Source: Moraxella ovis (GTDB lineage: Bacteria > Pseudomonadota > Gammaproteobacteria > Pseudomonadales > Moraxellaceae). Taken from it: a stretch of DNA of 64,000 nt. Below are positions 9,067 through 17,613 of the stretch, in pieces. The notes under the pieces were generated by a model, which did no database searches, was not told the origin of the DNA, and saw nothing but the letters and a program-made list of their open reading frames with translations. A program made the position numbers and the translations under genes. Position 1 is the stretch's first letter; each line of letters opens with the position of its first letter. Where the stretch lies: assembly GCF_900453105.1 (NCBI RefSeq), contig NZ_UGPW01000001.1:1054001-1118000 (forward strand). Direction: 5' to 3'.

Positions 9067-9561
9067 ATGGTATCAGTAACAGATTTTAAAGACGCAATGG
9101 CAAAACTCACCACCGCTGTTCATGTGATAACGACAAACGGTGTGGCAGGGCGACATGGTTTTACGGCATCGGCAGTATGTAGCGTGACCGACACGCCCCC
9201 GACTTTGCTTGTGTGTATGAATACAAACATCGGATTTTATGACAATTTTGTCAAAAATGGCGTGCTTATGGTCAATACCTTGACCGCCGAACAGTCGCAC
9301 TTATCTAATACGTTCGCATCACCGCTAAATTCTGATGAACGTTTTGAACACGGCACTTGGGACGCACTAACCACAGGTTCGCCAATGCTAACTGATGCCT
9401 TGATTGGCTTTGATTGCAAGATTACCGAGATTAAAGAAGTTGGCACGCATGGGGTGTTCATTTGTGAGATTATCGCCATTCGTCAAGGCGACAGTGATGG
9501 GGCGTTGACTTATTTTAACCGTAATTATCATAAAACCGATGACGGCACGACATTGGCATAA
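9067..9561 (+). CDS. Flavin reductase (RutF/HpaC-like), third gene of the mes cluster
   Basis: A 164-residue FMN-binding split-barrel protein. VHVITTNGVAGRHGFTASAVCSV is the flavin-contact region of the HpaC/RutF family, followed by PPTLLVCMN and a loop with GVLMVNTLTAEQ. The family reduces FMN or FAD with NAD(P)H and usually supplies reduced flavin to a partner oxygenase. Its position after mesX-mesD suggests it feeds reduced flavin to the oxygen-dependent MesD/MesX reaction; that is inference. A strong terminator follows its stop. Confidence 0.82.
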   Translation: MVSVTDFKDAMAKLTTAVHVITTNGVAGRHGFTASAVCSVTDTPPTLLVCMNTNIGFYDNFVKNGVLMVNTLTAEQSHLSNTFASPLNSDERFEHGTWDALTTGSPMLTDALIGFDCKITEIKEVGTHGVFICEIIAIRQGDSDGALTYFNRNYHKTDDGTTLA

Positions 9562-9581
9562 GATGACTGGGCGAAAAGCAT

Positions 9582-9608
9582 AAAGCATGACGTGAGTTGT
9601 GCTTTTTT
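9582..9608 (+). terminator. Terminator of the mes/flavin reductase cluster
   Basis: 10-bp stem with two wobble pairs (9582-9591 with 9596-9605), GTGA loop, and T6 tail (9603-9608). Confidence 0.82.
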
Positions 9609-9697
9609 GTTTTGGTGAGCTGATAAATTTATCGCAAAAGCTAACATTTTCTAATAATCGGTATTATAATAATCCAATCCCCGCAACAGGAAATCCC

Positions 9698-10366
9698 ATG
9701 CTTGTCCTTCACCATCTCAATCAATCTCGCTCGTTTCGTATTTTGTGGCTATTGTGTGAACTAAACACCTTATACGGCACGCCCTTTAAAGTCATCAAAC
9801 ACAACCGTACCAAAAGCCACCTTGCTCCAAAAGAGCTAACCGACATTCACCCCATGGGCAAAGCTCCGATTTTGGTAGATGAAAATCGTGGGCGGACGCT
9901 TGCTGAGTCGGGCTTTATTATTGAATATCTGCTACGATACTATGATACGGACGGCAAATTATCGCCCACCGATGAGACGTGGGAAGATTATGCGTTTTGG
10001 TTACATTTTGCTGAAAGCTCCATGATGCCACCGCTTGTTATGCGACTAATTATGTCAAAAGTCGCCACCAAATCGCCCTTATTGGTGCGTCCGATTGCCA
10101 AAAAGATTGCCGATAAGGTGGAGAGTTTGGTGATTAATGATAATGTCGCCCAAAGTTTTGGGTTATTAAATGCTCATCTATCGGATAAAGACTGGATAGC
10201 AAATGACTTTACAGGAGCGGACGTACAGGCGTATTTTGCGGTCAAGGCATTACAAAGCCGTGGCGAACTTGGCAGTTGGGATAATTTAAAGGCGTGGCTT
10301 GTTCGCTGTGAAAATCGCGCTGCTCATAAGCAAGCGGTGGAGCAGGGTGGTAAAGTTTTTGAATAA
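9698..10366 (+). CDS. Glutathione S-transferase family protein
   Basis: A 222-residue two-domain GST. Start 9698 is chosen because MLVLHHLNQSRSFRILWLL is a canonical thioredoxin-fold N-terminus and is preceded by AGGA; upstream open frame is non-family. LNQSRSFR holds the likely glutathione-activating Ser. The cis-Pro motif (GKAPILVDE) and ESGFIIEYLL complete domain 1, and the alpha-helical domain has ADVQAYFAVKAL. Role: glutathione conjugation or peroxide detoxification, substrate unknown. TATAAT at 9665-9670 is a likely -10. Monocistronic, or shared with the small gene 10 nt downstream. Confidence 0.85.
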   Translation: MLVLHHLNQSRSFRILWLLCELNTLYGTPFKVIKHNRTKSHLAPKELTDIHPMGKAPILVDENRGRTLAESGFIIEYLLRYYDTDGKLSPTDETWEDYAFWLHFAESSMMPPLVMRLIMSKVATKSPLLVRPIAKKIADKVESLVINDNVAQSFGLLNAHLSDKDWIANDFTGADVQAYFAVKALQSRGELGSWDNLKAWLVRCENRAAHKQAVEQGGKVFE

Positions 10367-10376
10367 TGGAGTGGTG

Positions 10377-10574
10377 ATGAATCAGCCTAATAAACCAGAA
10401 ATCATGAATAATATTGGCATTAAGATATTGGTTGCGGCGCTTTGTGCTATTAGCTTTGTGGCAGGCATGTATGCCCATAAGTCACGTCAGATTAACGCTT
10501 GTCAAGCGATCGGTGGCGAACTGACAGAGCATGGCAGTGCGGTGTTATGTCATATGAGTGAGCATCAGAAGTGA
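10377..10574 (+). CDS. Small single-pass membrane protein, unknown function
   Basis: 65 residues, starting at an ATG with GGAGTGGTG as SD, 10 nt after the GST stop, so probably co-transcribed. It has a polar N-terminus, one hydrophobic segment (IKILVAALCAISFVAGMYA), then a basic turn (HKSRQ) and two cysteines (NACQAIGG, AVLCHMSE) that could form a disulfide if the tail is periplasmic. I do not recognise a family. The 3' end converges on dnaG. Confidence 0.6.
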   Translation: MNQPNKPEIMNNIGIKILVAALCAISFVAGMYAHKSRQINACQAIGGELTEHGSAVLCHMSEHQK

Positions 10575-10629
10575 TGCATGATGGCGTGGTAGATTAGCCA
10601 TCTTTAATAGCCATCTGATTGGGCTACTG

Positions 10630-12720
10630 TTATGAATTTAGGGATTTGGAGAGCAGGCTTTTTTGGTTGCTGTCCCATTGTCTGAGTGCGTGTAGGCGCC
10701 GCTTATGAATCTCTGATAAGATGATGTGCTTGCTTTGTTCTTGTTGTTTTTTGAAATGATCTTGTAGAACTTGGCTTAGTAGTTCATTGAAGAATAATGA
10801 AATATTCTGAGGTTCGTGCCCATCAACCTGCAAGAAGAACTCTCGCCAATGACTGACCAAGACGTCTTGTAAGGCATGATTTGGTAGGCTTGCCATGATA
10901 AAATGCGCTTGCTCATCGATGGTATGCCGATCGTTGGTCTGAATTAGTGGAGTGATTACGCCATCTTTGCCGAGTTGAATTATGCGAATGATGGTCTGAG
11001 TTAGCTCAAATAGCGCAGCATCACCGATCGACTGCCAAGTTGGCAATGCAGGCAGATGCAAATTATGTGCTTCAAGCTTATCTACGAAATCCACATGCAC
11101 ATCCACCACGCCCGAATCGGTCAAAATATCGCCCAATAAATCATGCTCCAATAAATGCGGTGCGTACAGAAGGCATAAGTACAATAAAATATTGCGATTG
11201 ACACTTGCTTCGTAATTGGCCTTATCGATGATATAACGCTGACCACGCTCATCTTTTGCACCCAGACGGCGATAGATGTCGTTATTTAGCCACCATTTAA
11301 AACTAGAGCCTTTGGGGAATTTTGCGGTGAGCTCTTTTAGGTTTGCCATGGCTGCCGCCTTATTCTCAGGCAGGTGAACATCATAGCGTGAGCTTAACAC
11401 GTCAAACACGTATTCTGATGTACTGAGCGCACCTTCAATTTGCGCTCGCATCGCATCTGCGCCATGCGCTTTGATATAAGTATCAGGGTCATGGTTGTTG
11501 GGTAGGGTTAGGAATTTTAGCTGTTTGCCATCGGGCAGTACGGGGGCAGCAACTTCCAGAGTTCGCCAGGCGGCACGCTGTCCTGCGCCATCGCCATCGA
11601 AGCACAGTGTGAGCGTGTCATTGTATTTTAGCAGATTGGCGATTTGTCCTTCATTCGCAGCAGTACCCATCGGTGCGACCGCGCCGTAGATGCCTGCTTG
11701 ATACAGCGCGATGACATCCATGTAGCCTTCTACCATCAGATAGTCATTGGCACGCGCCTGCCGCGATTCATACAGGCCGTACAGGATATGCTGCTTGGCG
11801 AATACGGGGGATTCTGACGAATTGATGTATTTTGGCATCTCATCACCAAGTGCGCGACCGGCAAAACCAACCACGCGGCCTTGCTTGTCCTTGATAGGGA
11901 AAATTACACGGTCACGCAACAGATCAAAGTCGCGACCCTTCTGAGAAGTGCGCACCAAGCCTAGTAGCTTTAGCCCCTCGATGTCCTGCGGGAAAGCCTC
12001 TTCAAGATGTTGCCAACCTGATGGCGCATAACCCAATTCAAAAGTGTCAATCGTCTGCGAACCAAGACCGCGCGAACTAAAATATGCCAGTGCTGACGGG
12101 TTATTTTTTAGATGGTATTTATAAAATTCACAAATATGACGCAGCAGTGTATATAGATCGCCTTGCTCATTGGTGACTTCAGGTTGTGGCGATGGGTAAT
12201 CCTCATAATGATCGCCATACACATCATCATAAAACACATCTTCGCGTACGATTGCAGATTGTTCTGGGTGCTGCTGATTAAAATCAACAGTATTGGTGTT
12301 AGACGTGATGTTTTGAGACGGTGCAGACTGTTCTGCTTGCTTTGCCTTTGGGGTTCTTGGTTTTGTGGTGTGGGGTTTTTGAGTGTTGGTTTTTTTGTAT
12401 TTGATGGATTTTTCAAAGGCGTCGTCTTTGGGCAGCTCAATGCCTGTTTGCTCAGACAGGGCTTTTAACGCCTCGCCAAAACTCATCCGTTCTAATTCTC
12501 TTAGAAAGGTAATCGCATTGCCTTTTGCGCCACAGCCAAAACAGTGATAAACATTCTTCTCAGGATCGACATAAAAAGAGGGAGTTTTTTCACCATGAAA
12601 CGGGCAGCATCCCTTAAATTCGCGACCAGCAGGCTTTAGTATCGTGTGGCGACGAATCATGCTGACCAGATCGGCTTGACTGTTTAGCTGTTCAATAACG
12701 GATTCAGGAACGCGAGGCAT
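10630..12720 (-). CDS. dnaG: DNA primase DnaG
   Basis: Synthesises RNA primers for chromosome replication. It has an N-terminal CHC2 zinc domain with Cys39, His42, Cys60 and Cys63 (CCPFHGEKTPSF, YHCFGCGAKGN). The RNA polymerase core includes the TOPRIM motif LMVEGYMDVIALYQAGI and CFDGDGAGQRAA, with a C-terminal helicase-binding domain. At 696 residues it is longer than E. coli DnaG (581). The excess is mostly a Pro/Thr/Gln-rich, then acidic, low-complexity linker at about 110-185 between the zinc and catalytic domains. It is not in the classical rpsU-dnaG-rpoD order here. A terminator and bamD lie upstream on the same strand. Confidence 0.96.
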   Translation of the reverse strand: MPRVPESVIEQLNSQADLVSMIRRHTILKPAGREFKGCCPFHGEKTPSFYVDPEKNVYHCFGCGAKGNAITFLRELERMSFGEALKALSEQTGIELPKDDAFEKSIKYKKTNTQKPHTTKPRTPKAKQAEQSAPSQNITSNTNTVDFNQQHPEQSAIVREDVFYDDVYGDHYEDYPSPQPEVTNEQGDLYTLLRHICEFYKYHLKNNPSALAYFSSRGLGSQTIDTFELGYAPSGWQHLEEAFPQDIEGLKLLGLVRTSQKGRDFDLLRDRVIFPIKDKQGRVVGFAGRALGDEMPKYINSSESPVFAKQHILYGLYESRQARANDYLMVEGYMDVIALYQAGIYGAVAPMGTAANEGQIANLLKYNDTLTLCFDGDGAGQRAAWRTLEVAAPVLPDGKQLKFLTLPNNHDPDTYIKAHGADAMRAQIEGALSTSEYVFDVLSSRYDVHLPENKAAAMANLKELTAKFPKGSSFKWWLNNDIYRRLGAKDERGQRYIIDKANYEASVNRNILLYLCLLYAPHLLEHDLLGDILTDSGVVDVHVDFVDKLEAHNLHLPALPTWQSIGDAALFELTQTIIRIIQLGKDGVITPLIQTNDRHTIDEQAHFIMASLPNHALQDVLVSHWREFFLQVDGHEPQNISLFFNELLSQVLQDHFKKQQEQSKHIILSEIHKRRLHALRQWDSNQKSLLSKSLNS

Positions 12721-12745
12721 GATTGGCTACTAATAAAAAGACGAT

Positions 12746-12774
12746 AATCCCATAAATGTTTAATTTATGGGATT
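12746..12774 (-). terminator. Terminator between bamD and dnaG
   Basis: Perfect 12-bp stem AATCCCATAAAT/ATTTATGGGATT with a 5-nt loop. On the minus strand it is followed by ATCGTCTTTTTA. It ends bamD transcripts 26 bases before the dnaG start codon. Confidence 0.75.
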
Positions 12775-12817
12775 TTGGGTTAGATTGCAAGAAGTATTTG
12801 TCTATCTGTGACAAATA

Positions 12818-13894
12818 TTAACGTGGCACCTCATTGGTGTGACCCGCTTCAGCTTCTTGAGCTGGTAGGCCCAACCCGATGCGTGGACGACGCGCCTCTT
12901 GGGTTGGTGTTACTTCTTCTTGCTGCTGCTGAGTGGTGACAGGCAGTGATAGGTTGCGACTTTGGCGGATGATCTGTTCGCGCGTCTCGCCTGCATAGTT
13001 GCTAGAAGCTGGCTCAAACTTATCCTTACTACGACCGAACTTACCAAAGCTTAACATCGATAATGTGCGCTTACCCCAAGATGTCGCGCCTTGGTTTGGT
13101 AGGCGAACTTCGCCGTTGTTGGCTAGGTATTGCGGGTAGTTGATTTGTAGTAGGGTTTTGTATTGATTGGCGGTATCGGTCATGCCTAGCTTATCATAGC
13201 TATACGCCAACACAGCAACTGCCTCAGGGATAGCAGTTGATTGTGGGTAGTATTGGAATACCCATTTGGCGCGGTTGGCAGCAGCCAGATACGCGTCACG
13301 CTTAATGTACCAACGTGCTGCTGTCATCTCATGCTCAGCAAAGTCGTTATAAATCGCCGTCATGCGCTGCGCTGCATCTGGTGCGTATTGGCTGTTAGGG
13401 AAGTTATTAACCAATGTCTGGAAATCATTGAATGCCAGACGCAACCAAGAGGTATCACGCTGTGATTGATCTAGGTTGAATAGGCGTGATGCCTTAGGTG
13501 AGCCGCCCATGTTGGTAACGCCTTGTACATACAGTACGTAATCAAGGTGGCGACTGGTTGGATACGCGCGGATAAATTCTGCGGTGCTTTGAGTGACCGC
13601 TTCAAAATCATTAGCTTGGTACTGAGCATAGATCAGATCAAGCAGGGCGTCTTGAGAATATTGACCGGTTGGGTAGAATGTTCGTACATTTGTTAATGCG
13701 GTGATCGCCTCGCGGTAACGCTGTTTGGCAAGTGCATTTTGAGCATCGGTATAGTAGCCGCTTTCTGGTTTTTCGGCGGTGCTAATAACTTCTTCTTTTT
13801 TGCCAGTTATGCCTTTTAGGGTATTACAGCCAGTTAGGGCAACACTGCCTGCGATGACAGCCGTGATGACTTTTAGTTGTAATGATGTCTTCAT
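12818..13894 (-). CDS. bamD: Outer membrane assembly lipoprotein BamD
   Basis: Essential lipoprotein of the BAM complex, which inserts beta-barrel proteins in the outer membrane. The signal peptide ends in the lipobox LTGC (MKTSLQLKVITAVIAGSVA, then LTGCNTL). TPR-type repeats follow: YYTDAQNALAKQRYREAITAL, TFYPTGQYSQDALLDLIYA, and NFPNSQYAPDAAQRM. Length 358 is above the 245 of E. coli because of a long polar C-terminal extension rich in Gln, Glu and Pro, common in Moraxellaceae. It is divergent from rluD, as in many gammaproteobacteria. Confidence 0.93.
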   Translation of the reverse strand: MKTSLQLKVITAVIAGSVALTGCNTLKGITGKKEEVISTAEKPESGYYTDAQNALAKQRYREAITALTNVRTFYPTGQYSQDALLDLIYAQYQANDFEAVTQSTAEFIRAYPTSRHLDYVLYVQGVTNMGGSPKASRLFNLDQSQRDTSWLRLAFNDFQTLVNNFPNSQYAPDAAQRMTAIYNDFAEHEMTAARWYIKRDAYLAAANRAKWVFQYYPQSTAIPEAVAVLAYSYDKLGMTDTANQYKTLLQINYPQYLANNGEVRLPNQGATSWGKRTLSMLSFGKFGRSKDKFEPASSNYAGETREQIIRQSRNLSLPVTTQQQQEEVTPTQEARRPRIGLGLPAQEAEAGHTNEVPR

Positions 13895-14090
13895 ATCGTC
13901 CTCGTATGATGCTTAATGCAAATGCAAACTTTTTAATAAAAATAAACGTTCGTTAGTTTACCACAATTTTAAACCAAAAAAAGACTTATTGTATTTTTTG
14001 ATGATTATGACAAGAAAAAAAAGCGCAAATGTGATAAAGTGATAAGCCATTTTATCTTCTTATTTATAAAGCAGTATCAAAAGTAACAAA

Positions 14091-15122
14091 ATGACAACGC
14101 ACAGCACCGAACAAGACATAATGCCTGACAGTCACATTGATGGCGAATTTGATGAAGAATTAAACACCTCTGCCAAAAATACCGTAAATCTCACCCATCA
14201 GGTCACGGATGATGAAGTGGGCTTTCGCCTTGATAAATTAGCATCGATGGTGTTTGAGGATTTCTCTCGAGTGCAGCTACAGGGATTTATCGAAGATGGT
14301 GCGCTTACGGTTAATGGCGCAGCCCAAAAACCAAAATATCGCGTGAAGTTAAACGATGAGATTCGTCTGTGTGCTGTCATCGAGGATCATTCCGAAGATC
14401 TGCCGGAGAATATTGACATCAATATCATCTATGAAGATGATGACGTTGTGGTTATTAATAAGCCAGCGGGCATGGTGGTGCATCCAGGGGCAGGCAATCG
14501 GACAGGTACCTTGGTGAATGCACTGCTTTATCATTATCCTGATAGCGCACATCTACCACGTGCAGGATTGGTGCATCGCATCGATAAAGAGACAACGGGG
14601 CTCTTGGTTGTGGCGCGAACTAAGGCAGCACAGATGAATCTAACCGAGCAACTAAAAGACAAAAGCGTGTATCGCCATTATCGGTGCATCTGTCAAGGCG
14701 TGCCTAGCGACATCTTGAGGCATTCGGTGATTGATCTGCCCATCGCACGCCATCCGACTCAGCGCACCAAGATGGCGGTGCGTGATGGTGGTAGAAATGC
14801 CGTAACTCATATCATGAAAGCCATGCCTATCCACGAACGTTATAGTCTGCTCGATGTACGCCTTGAGACAGGGCGTACGCATCAGATTCGTGTGCATCTG
14901 TCGCATTTGGGATTTGCGCTGGTGGGCGATCCTGTGTACGGTGCGCCCATCAAGTCTGGTCTAGATAAGATCCATCTAGAAGCGTTAAAATCTTTCAACC
15001 GTCAGGCTTTGCACGCCTATAAATTAGGCTTCATTCACCCAGTAACAGGCGAGCAGATGGCATTTCATGCGCCGCTACCTGATGACATGCAGGCACTGAT
15101 TGACCTGCTTAGTGAGGATTAA
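14091..15122 (+). CDS. rluD: 23S rRNA pseudouridine(1911/1915/1917) synthase RluD
   Basis: Modifies helix 69 of 23S rRNA. N-terminal S4 RNA-binding domain (FRLDKLASMVFEDFSRVQLQ), then the RluA-type catalytic domain with HRIDKETTGLLVVA (catalytic Asp165 counted from this start), GRTHQIRVHL and GDPVYG. Length is 343 residues. The start could also be the ATG at 14121; both are upstream of the S4 domain and neither has a strong SD. The stop is one base before the pgeF start, so the two form an operon divergent from bamD, as in many relatives. Confidence 0.94.
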   Translation: MTTHSTEQDIMPDSHIDGEFDEELNTSAKNTVNLTHQVTDDEVGFRLDKLASMVFEDFSRVQLQGFIEDGALTVNGAAQKPKYRVKLNDEIRLCAVIEDHSEDLPENIDINIIYEDDDVVVINKPAGMVVHPGAGNRTGTLVNALLYHYPDSAHLPRAGLVHRIDKETTGLLVVARTKAAQMNLTEQLKDKSVYRHYRCICQGVPSDILRHSVIDLPIARHPTQRTKMAVRDGGRNAVTHIMKAMPIHERYSLLDVRLETGRTHQIRVHLSHLGFALVGDPVYGAPIKSGLDKIHLEALKSFNRQALHAYKLGFIHPVTGEQMAFHAPLPDDMQALIDLLSED

Positions 15123-15123
15123 G

Positions 15124-15945
15124 ATGGATGATAAATTAATGATTCTACATCGCACGCCGCGCGTATTAGTTGCTCAGACGACGACGGGTGATTTTGATAA
15201 ATTTGGATGTGACCTATATGGGCAATTCAATGTGGGATTGCACGTTGGCGATAGCCCTATCAACGCCCTACAAAACCGCGCAAAATTACTAAAAATGCTA
15301 AGCGAGCTTGGTCAGGTGGATGTCATTCATTGGCTTAATCAGGTGCATAGTGACAACGTTGTGGATATTGATCGGTCGTCATCTATGAATGCACATACGG
15401 CAGATGCGCTCATAACGAAGTGCAGAGGGCAAGCGCTTGCCATCATGACGGCCGACTGTGTGCCTGTGGCGATCTTTGATGATGCGAATGCTGATGCGAA
15501 TGCTGATGCGAGTGTTGCATGCATCCATGCAGGTTGGCAGGGACTTACCAATAGCATCATTGCCAAGACCTTATCAAAAATGCGTGCATCGAATACATCT
15601 GCCAGCCATCATGCGGTCATCGGTGCGCATATCAGTCAGTCTGCTTATGAGATCACCAGAGAGCTGGCTGATAAGATTGTTAATTTGGTGTGTGCCAGTG
15701 ATTTGGTGGGTATGGATGGCGATGAGCTGTATCAAGCTATCATTGCAGACAGTCAAGATAATGATAAATGCCTGATAAATCTAGATAAATTAACCAGATT
15801 ACAACTAGAAAATCTCGGCGTGCAGGTCGTGAATGAATCATCGCTGTGTACTTATACAGACCCAAGGTTTTATTCTTATCGTGCGCAAACACACGCCAAA
15901 AAGAGCGCAGCTGGCCGTATGGCGACTATCGTTGTCAAGTTATGA
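15124..15945 (+). CDS. pgeF: Polyphenol oxidase / purine nucleoside phosphorylase family PgeF (YfiH, LACC1-like)
   Basis: 273 residues. The YfiH/LACC1 fold is shown by WLNQVHSDNVV (His), LAIMTADCVPVAIF (Cys) and ACIHAGWQGLTNSII (His), the three Zn ligands. The family acts on purine nucleosides (adenosine deaminase/phosphorylase) and has been linked to removal of misincorporated Ser in peptidoglycan precursors in E. coli. It starts 1 nt after rluD stops. Odd: a 12-bp tandem repeat encodes DANADANADAS between the Cys strand and the His strand, lengthening a surface loop. Confidence 0.9.
   Translation: MDDKLMILHRTPRVLVAQTTTGDFDKFGCDLYGQFNVGLHVGDSPINALQNRAKLLKMLSELGQVDVIHWLNQVHSDNVVDIDRSSSMNAHTADALITKCRGQALAIMTADCVPVAIFDDANADANADASVACIHAGWQGLTNSIIAKTLSKMRASNTSASHHAVIGAHISQSAYEITRELADKIVNLVCASDLVGMDGDELYQAIIADSQDNDKCLINLDKLTRLQLENLGVQVVNESSLCTYTDPRFYSYRAQTHAKKSAAGRMATIVVKL
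15481..15516 (+). repeat. 12-bp tandem repeat (3 copies) inside pgeF
   Basis: Units GATGCGAATGCT, GATGCGAATGCT and GATGCGAGTGTT. Each adds Asp-Ala-Asn-Ala; being a multiple of three, copy-number change keeps the frame. Confidence 0.85.
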
Positions 15946-16046
15946 TTAGTGTATTGATATTATAACAACAGAGCGATGTCAATTTATACACCGATACTGA
16001 CAATCCAAACATCGACACCTAAGAGCAATCGTTTGGCTCTAGATGT

Positions 16047-16325
16047 CTAAAACCAACTTTCTAACAGCCAACTTTCTAACAGATAGAACCCTTGTGAATC
16101 CGCGACCTTCTTGGTGGCGGATTTGTTCTTTATGGGGGAGTTGGTTGGGGTGAGTATGATGGGGCTGTCTGTTTTGGTAGGTGTGTTGGCATTAAGTGCA
16201 GCCTTTTGGTCAGCGTTCGGTGTCAATGTGATGGGTAGAGGACTTCTGGCCACCTGAATGTGCTGGCAGCCCGATAGTGTCACAATGCCTGTCAATGATA
16301 AAGTTAAAATGCGCTTAGACATCAT
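16047..16325 (-). CDS. Small lipoprotein after tolB (not Pal)
   Basis: A 92-residue protein with a lipoprotein signal (SKRILTLSLTGIVT, then LSGC lipobox), so an acylated envelope protein. The start at 16325 overlaps the tolB stop in an ATGA arrangement, implying translational coupling; the longer frame to 16337 is unlikely. The mature part is short, Thr/Pro/Asn-rich with repeated ILTP(T/N) motifs, then ends LLESWLLESWF. It occupies the place where pal usually stands, but it has no OmpA-like peptidoglycan-binding domain and is half the length. Function unknown; a Tol-associated accessory is possible. The last 10 residues arise from a 15-bp tandem duplication. Confidence 0.7.
   Translation of the reverse strand: MMSKRILTLSLTGIVTLSGCQHIQVARSPLPITLTPNADQKAALNANTPTKTDSPIILTPTNSPIKNKSATKKVADSQGFYLLESWLLESWF
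16053..16082 (-). repeat. 15-bp tandem duplication at the lipoprotein 3' end
   Basis: CCAACTTTCTAACAG occurs twice in direct succession (16053-16067, 16068-16082), duplicating LLESW in the predicted C-terminus. Confidence 0.9.
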
Positions 16326-17602
16326 CGTGCTGACCATGTTGGATCTTTGATGATGCCTGTGGTGGGCAAGATGATTTCACGCCCTGTATTTAGCTGCTTG
16401 ATGATGAGCTTGCTGTCGTTGCCTATATGAGCACTATAGACGATGCTTGTGCCATTAGGTGAGAAGCTTGCCATGCCTTCGGTGCCGATTTTTGCGATGG
16501 TTTTTGGGTTGGTGCCGTTAACATTTGCAACGATCAGATTGCTGCCTTGAGTGTAGGCTAGGCGTGTGCCATCATGGCTGATTCTAGGGCTGCTGCCTGC
16601 AGTGATGCGAATTGGGGTGTTGTTATTTAGGCGGTAGATGCTTTGGCTGCGAGTGCCATTATCAGCGGTGAAGATGATTTGACCGTTAGGCAGATACGAT
16701 GGTGAATTCTCGGCACCGTCTAGCTGAGTGATGGTGCTGAGTCGATTGGCAAGCAAGTCAAGTCGATAAATATTCGGGTTGTTGTTATCATGGCTGCCTG
16801 AGAATAGCAGAGCGTTGCCATCTGCTGAAAAGGCTGGCGAGAGATTACTGCCCTTAAATGGCGTGACGAGAGTTTTTTGATCGCTGTTTAACTCTTGAAT
16901 ATAGATAAGCGGTAGTTCATCTTGGCGCAGTATGGTGTAGGCAAGCTTAGTGCCATCTGGTGAGAATGCGGGTGTTAATATGGATCCATTGACATTTTGG
17001 ATGTTCTTAACGTTCTGCGTGGCGACATCCATGACTTTAAGCGTAGAGGTTTTTTGATTGGCCTTGCTGGTCTCTTCGACATAAGCAATCTTACCAACTA
17101 AGTCATTCGTCGTACCTGTGATGGCAGCATAGATCTTATTACTGATGGCTACCGCGGCGGCTTGTAGTTCTTGACTGCTGCTACCAGAGATGTGTGTTTG
17201 ACGCGCGCCGATGAGCTTGGGGGCGCTCAGATCGAGAATCTCAAAATTGGTTGCAGTCTTATCGCCTAGGACGGTATGACTGCTACCGATAACCACATAT
17301 CGATATCCGGTGTTGCGCCACGCATGAATGTTATTGATGACATCTTCGGCGTTCTGCGGGTGGTTGGGTAGGTTGTTGTCGCTGCTTTTTAATTTGGTGT
17401 TATTAAGATGTGTTAATGTCAAGTCGCTTAGGGTTTGATTGCCCAGAAATGGCACGATTGCCACTTGATTTGGGTTTGTGGTGCCTGCCTTTGTGACTTG
17501 TAGTACCAGATCTTCAGCATGTGCAGCTGGTGTGACTGACATGGCTAAAGCTACTGATAGGGATATCGAGCTTAGTGATCGTGAGATGAATTTTGTGTGC
17601 AT
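16322..17602 (-). CDS. tolB: Tol-Pal system protein TolB
   Basis: Periplasmic part of the Tol-Pal machine that draws the outer membrane in during division. It has a signal peptide ending AAHAED, an N-terminal alpha/beta domain, and a six-bladed beta-propeller with TolB blade motifs (AFSPDGTKLAYT, AFSADGNALLFSG, YLPNGQIIFTAD, ISHDGTRLAYT, SFSPNGTSIVYS). Length 426, typical. It starts 11 nt after tolA ends and overlaps the small lipoprotein gene. It normally binds Pal and TolA; pal is not adjacent here. Confidence 0.95.
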   Translation of the reverse strand: MHTKFISRSLSSISLSVALAMSVTPAAHAEDLVLQVTKAGTTNPNQVAIVPFLGNQTLSDLTLTHLNNTKLKSSDNNLPNHPQNAEDVINNIHAWRNTGYRYVVIGSSHTVLGDKTATNFEILDLSAPKLIGARQTHISGSSSQELQAAAVAISNKIYAAITGTTNDLVGKIAYVEETSKANQKTSTLKVMDVATQNVKNIQNVNGSILTPAFSPDGTKLAYTILRQDELPLIYIQELNSDQKTLVTPFKGSNLSPAFSADGNALLFSGSHDNNNPNIYRLDLLANRLSTITQLDGAENSPSYLPNGQIIFTADNGTRSQSIYRLNNNTPIRITAGSSPRISHDGTRLAYTQGSNLIVANVNGTNPKTIAKIGTEGMASFSPNGTSIVYSAHIGNDSKLIIKQLNTGREIILPTTGIIKDPTWSAR

Positions 17603-17613
17603 ATAATATCCTA

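Noticed and set aside
15993..16046. Terminator between pgeF and the lipoprotein gene
   Set aside because: A weak AGAGC/GCTCT hairpin is present, but neither side has a T-run and the outer arms do not pair well.
16047..16325. Pal (peptidoglycan-associated lipoprotein)
   Set aside because: Only 92 residues and no OmpA-like domain; kept as an unknown lipoprotein.
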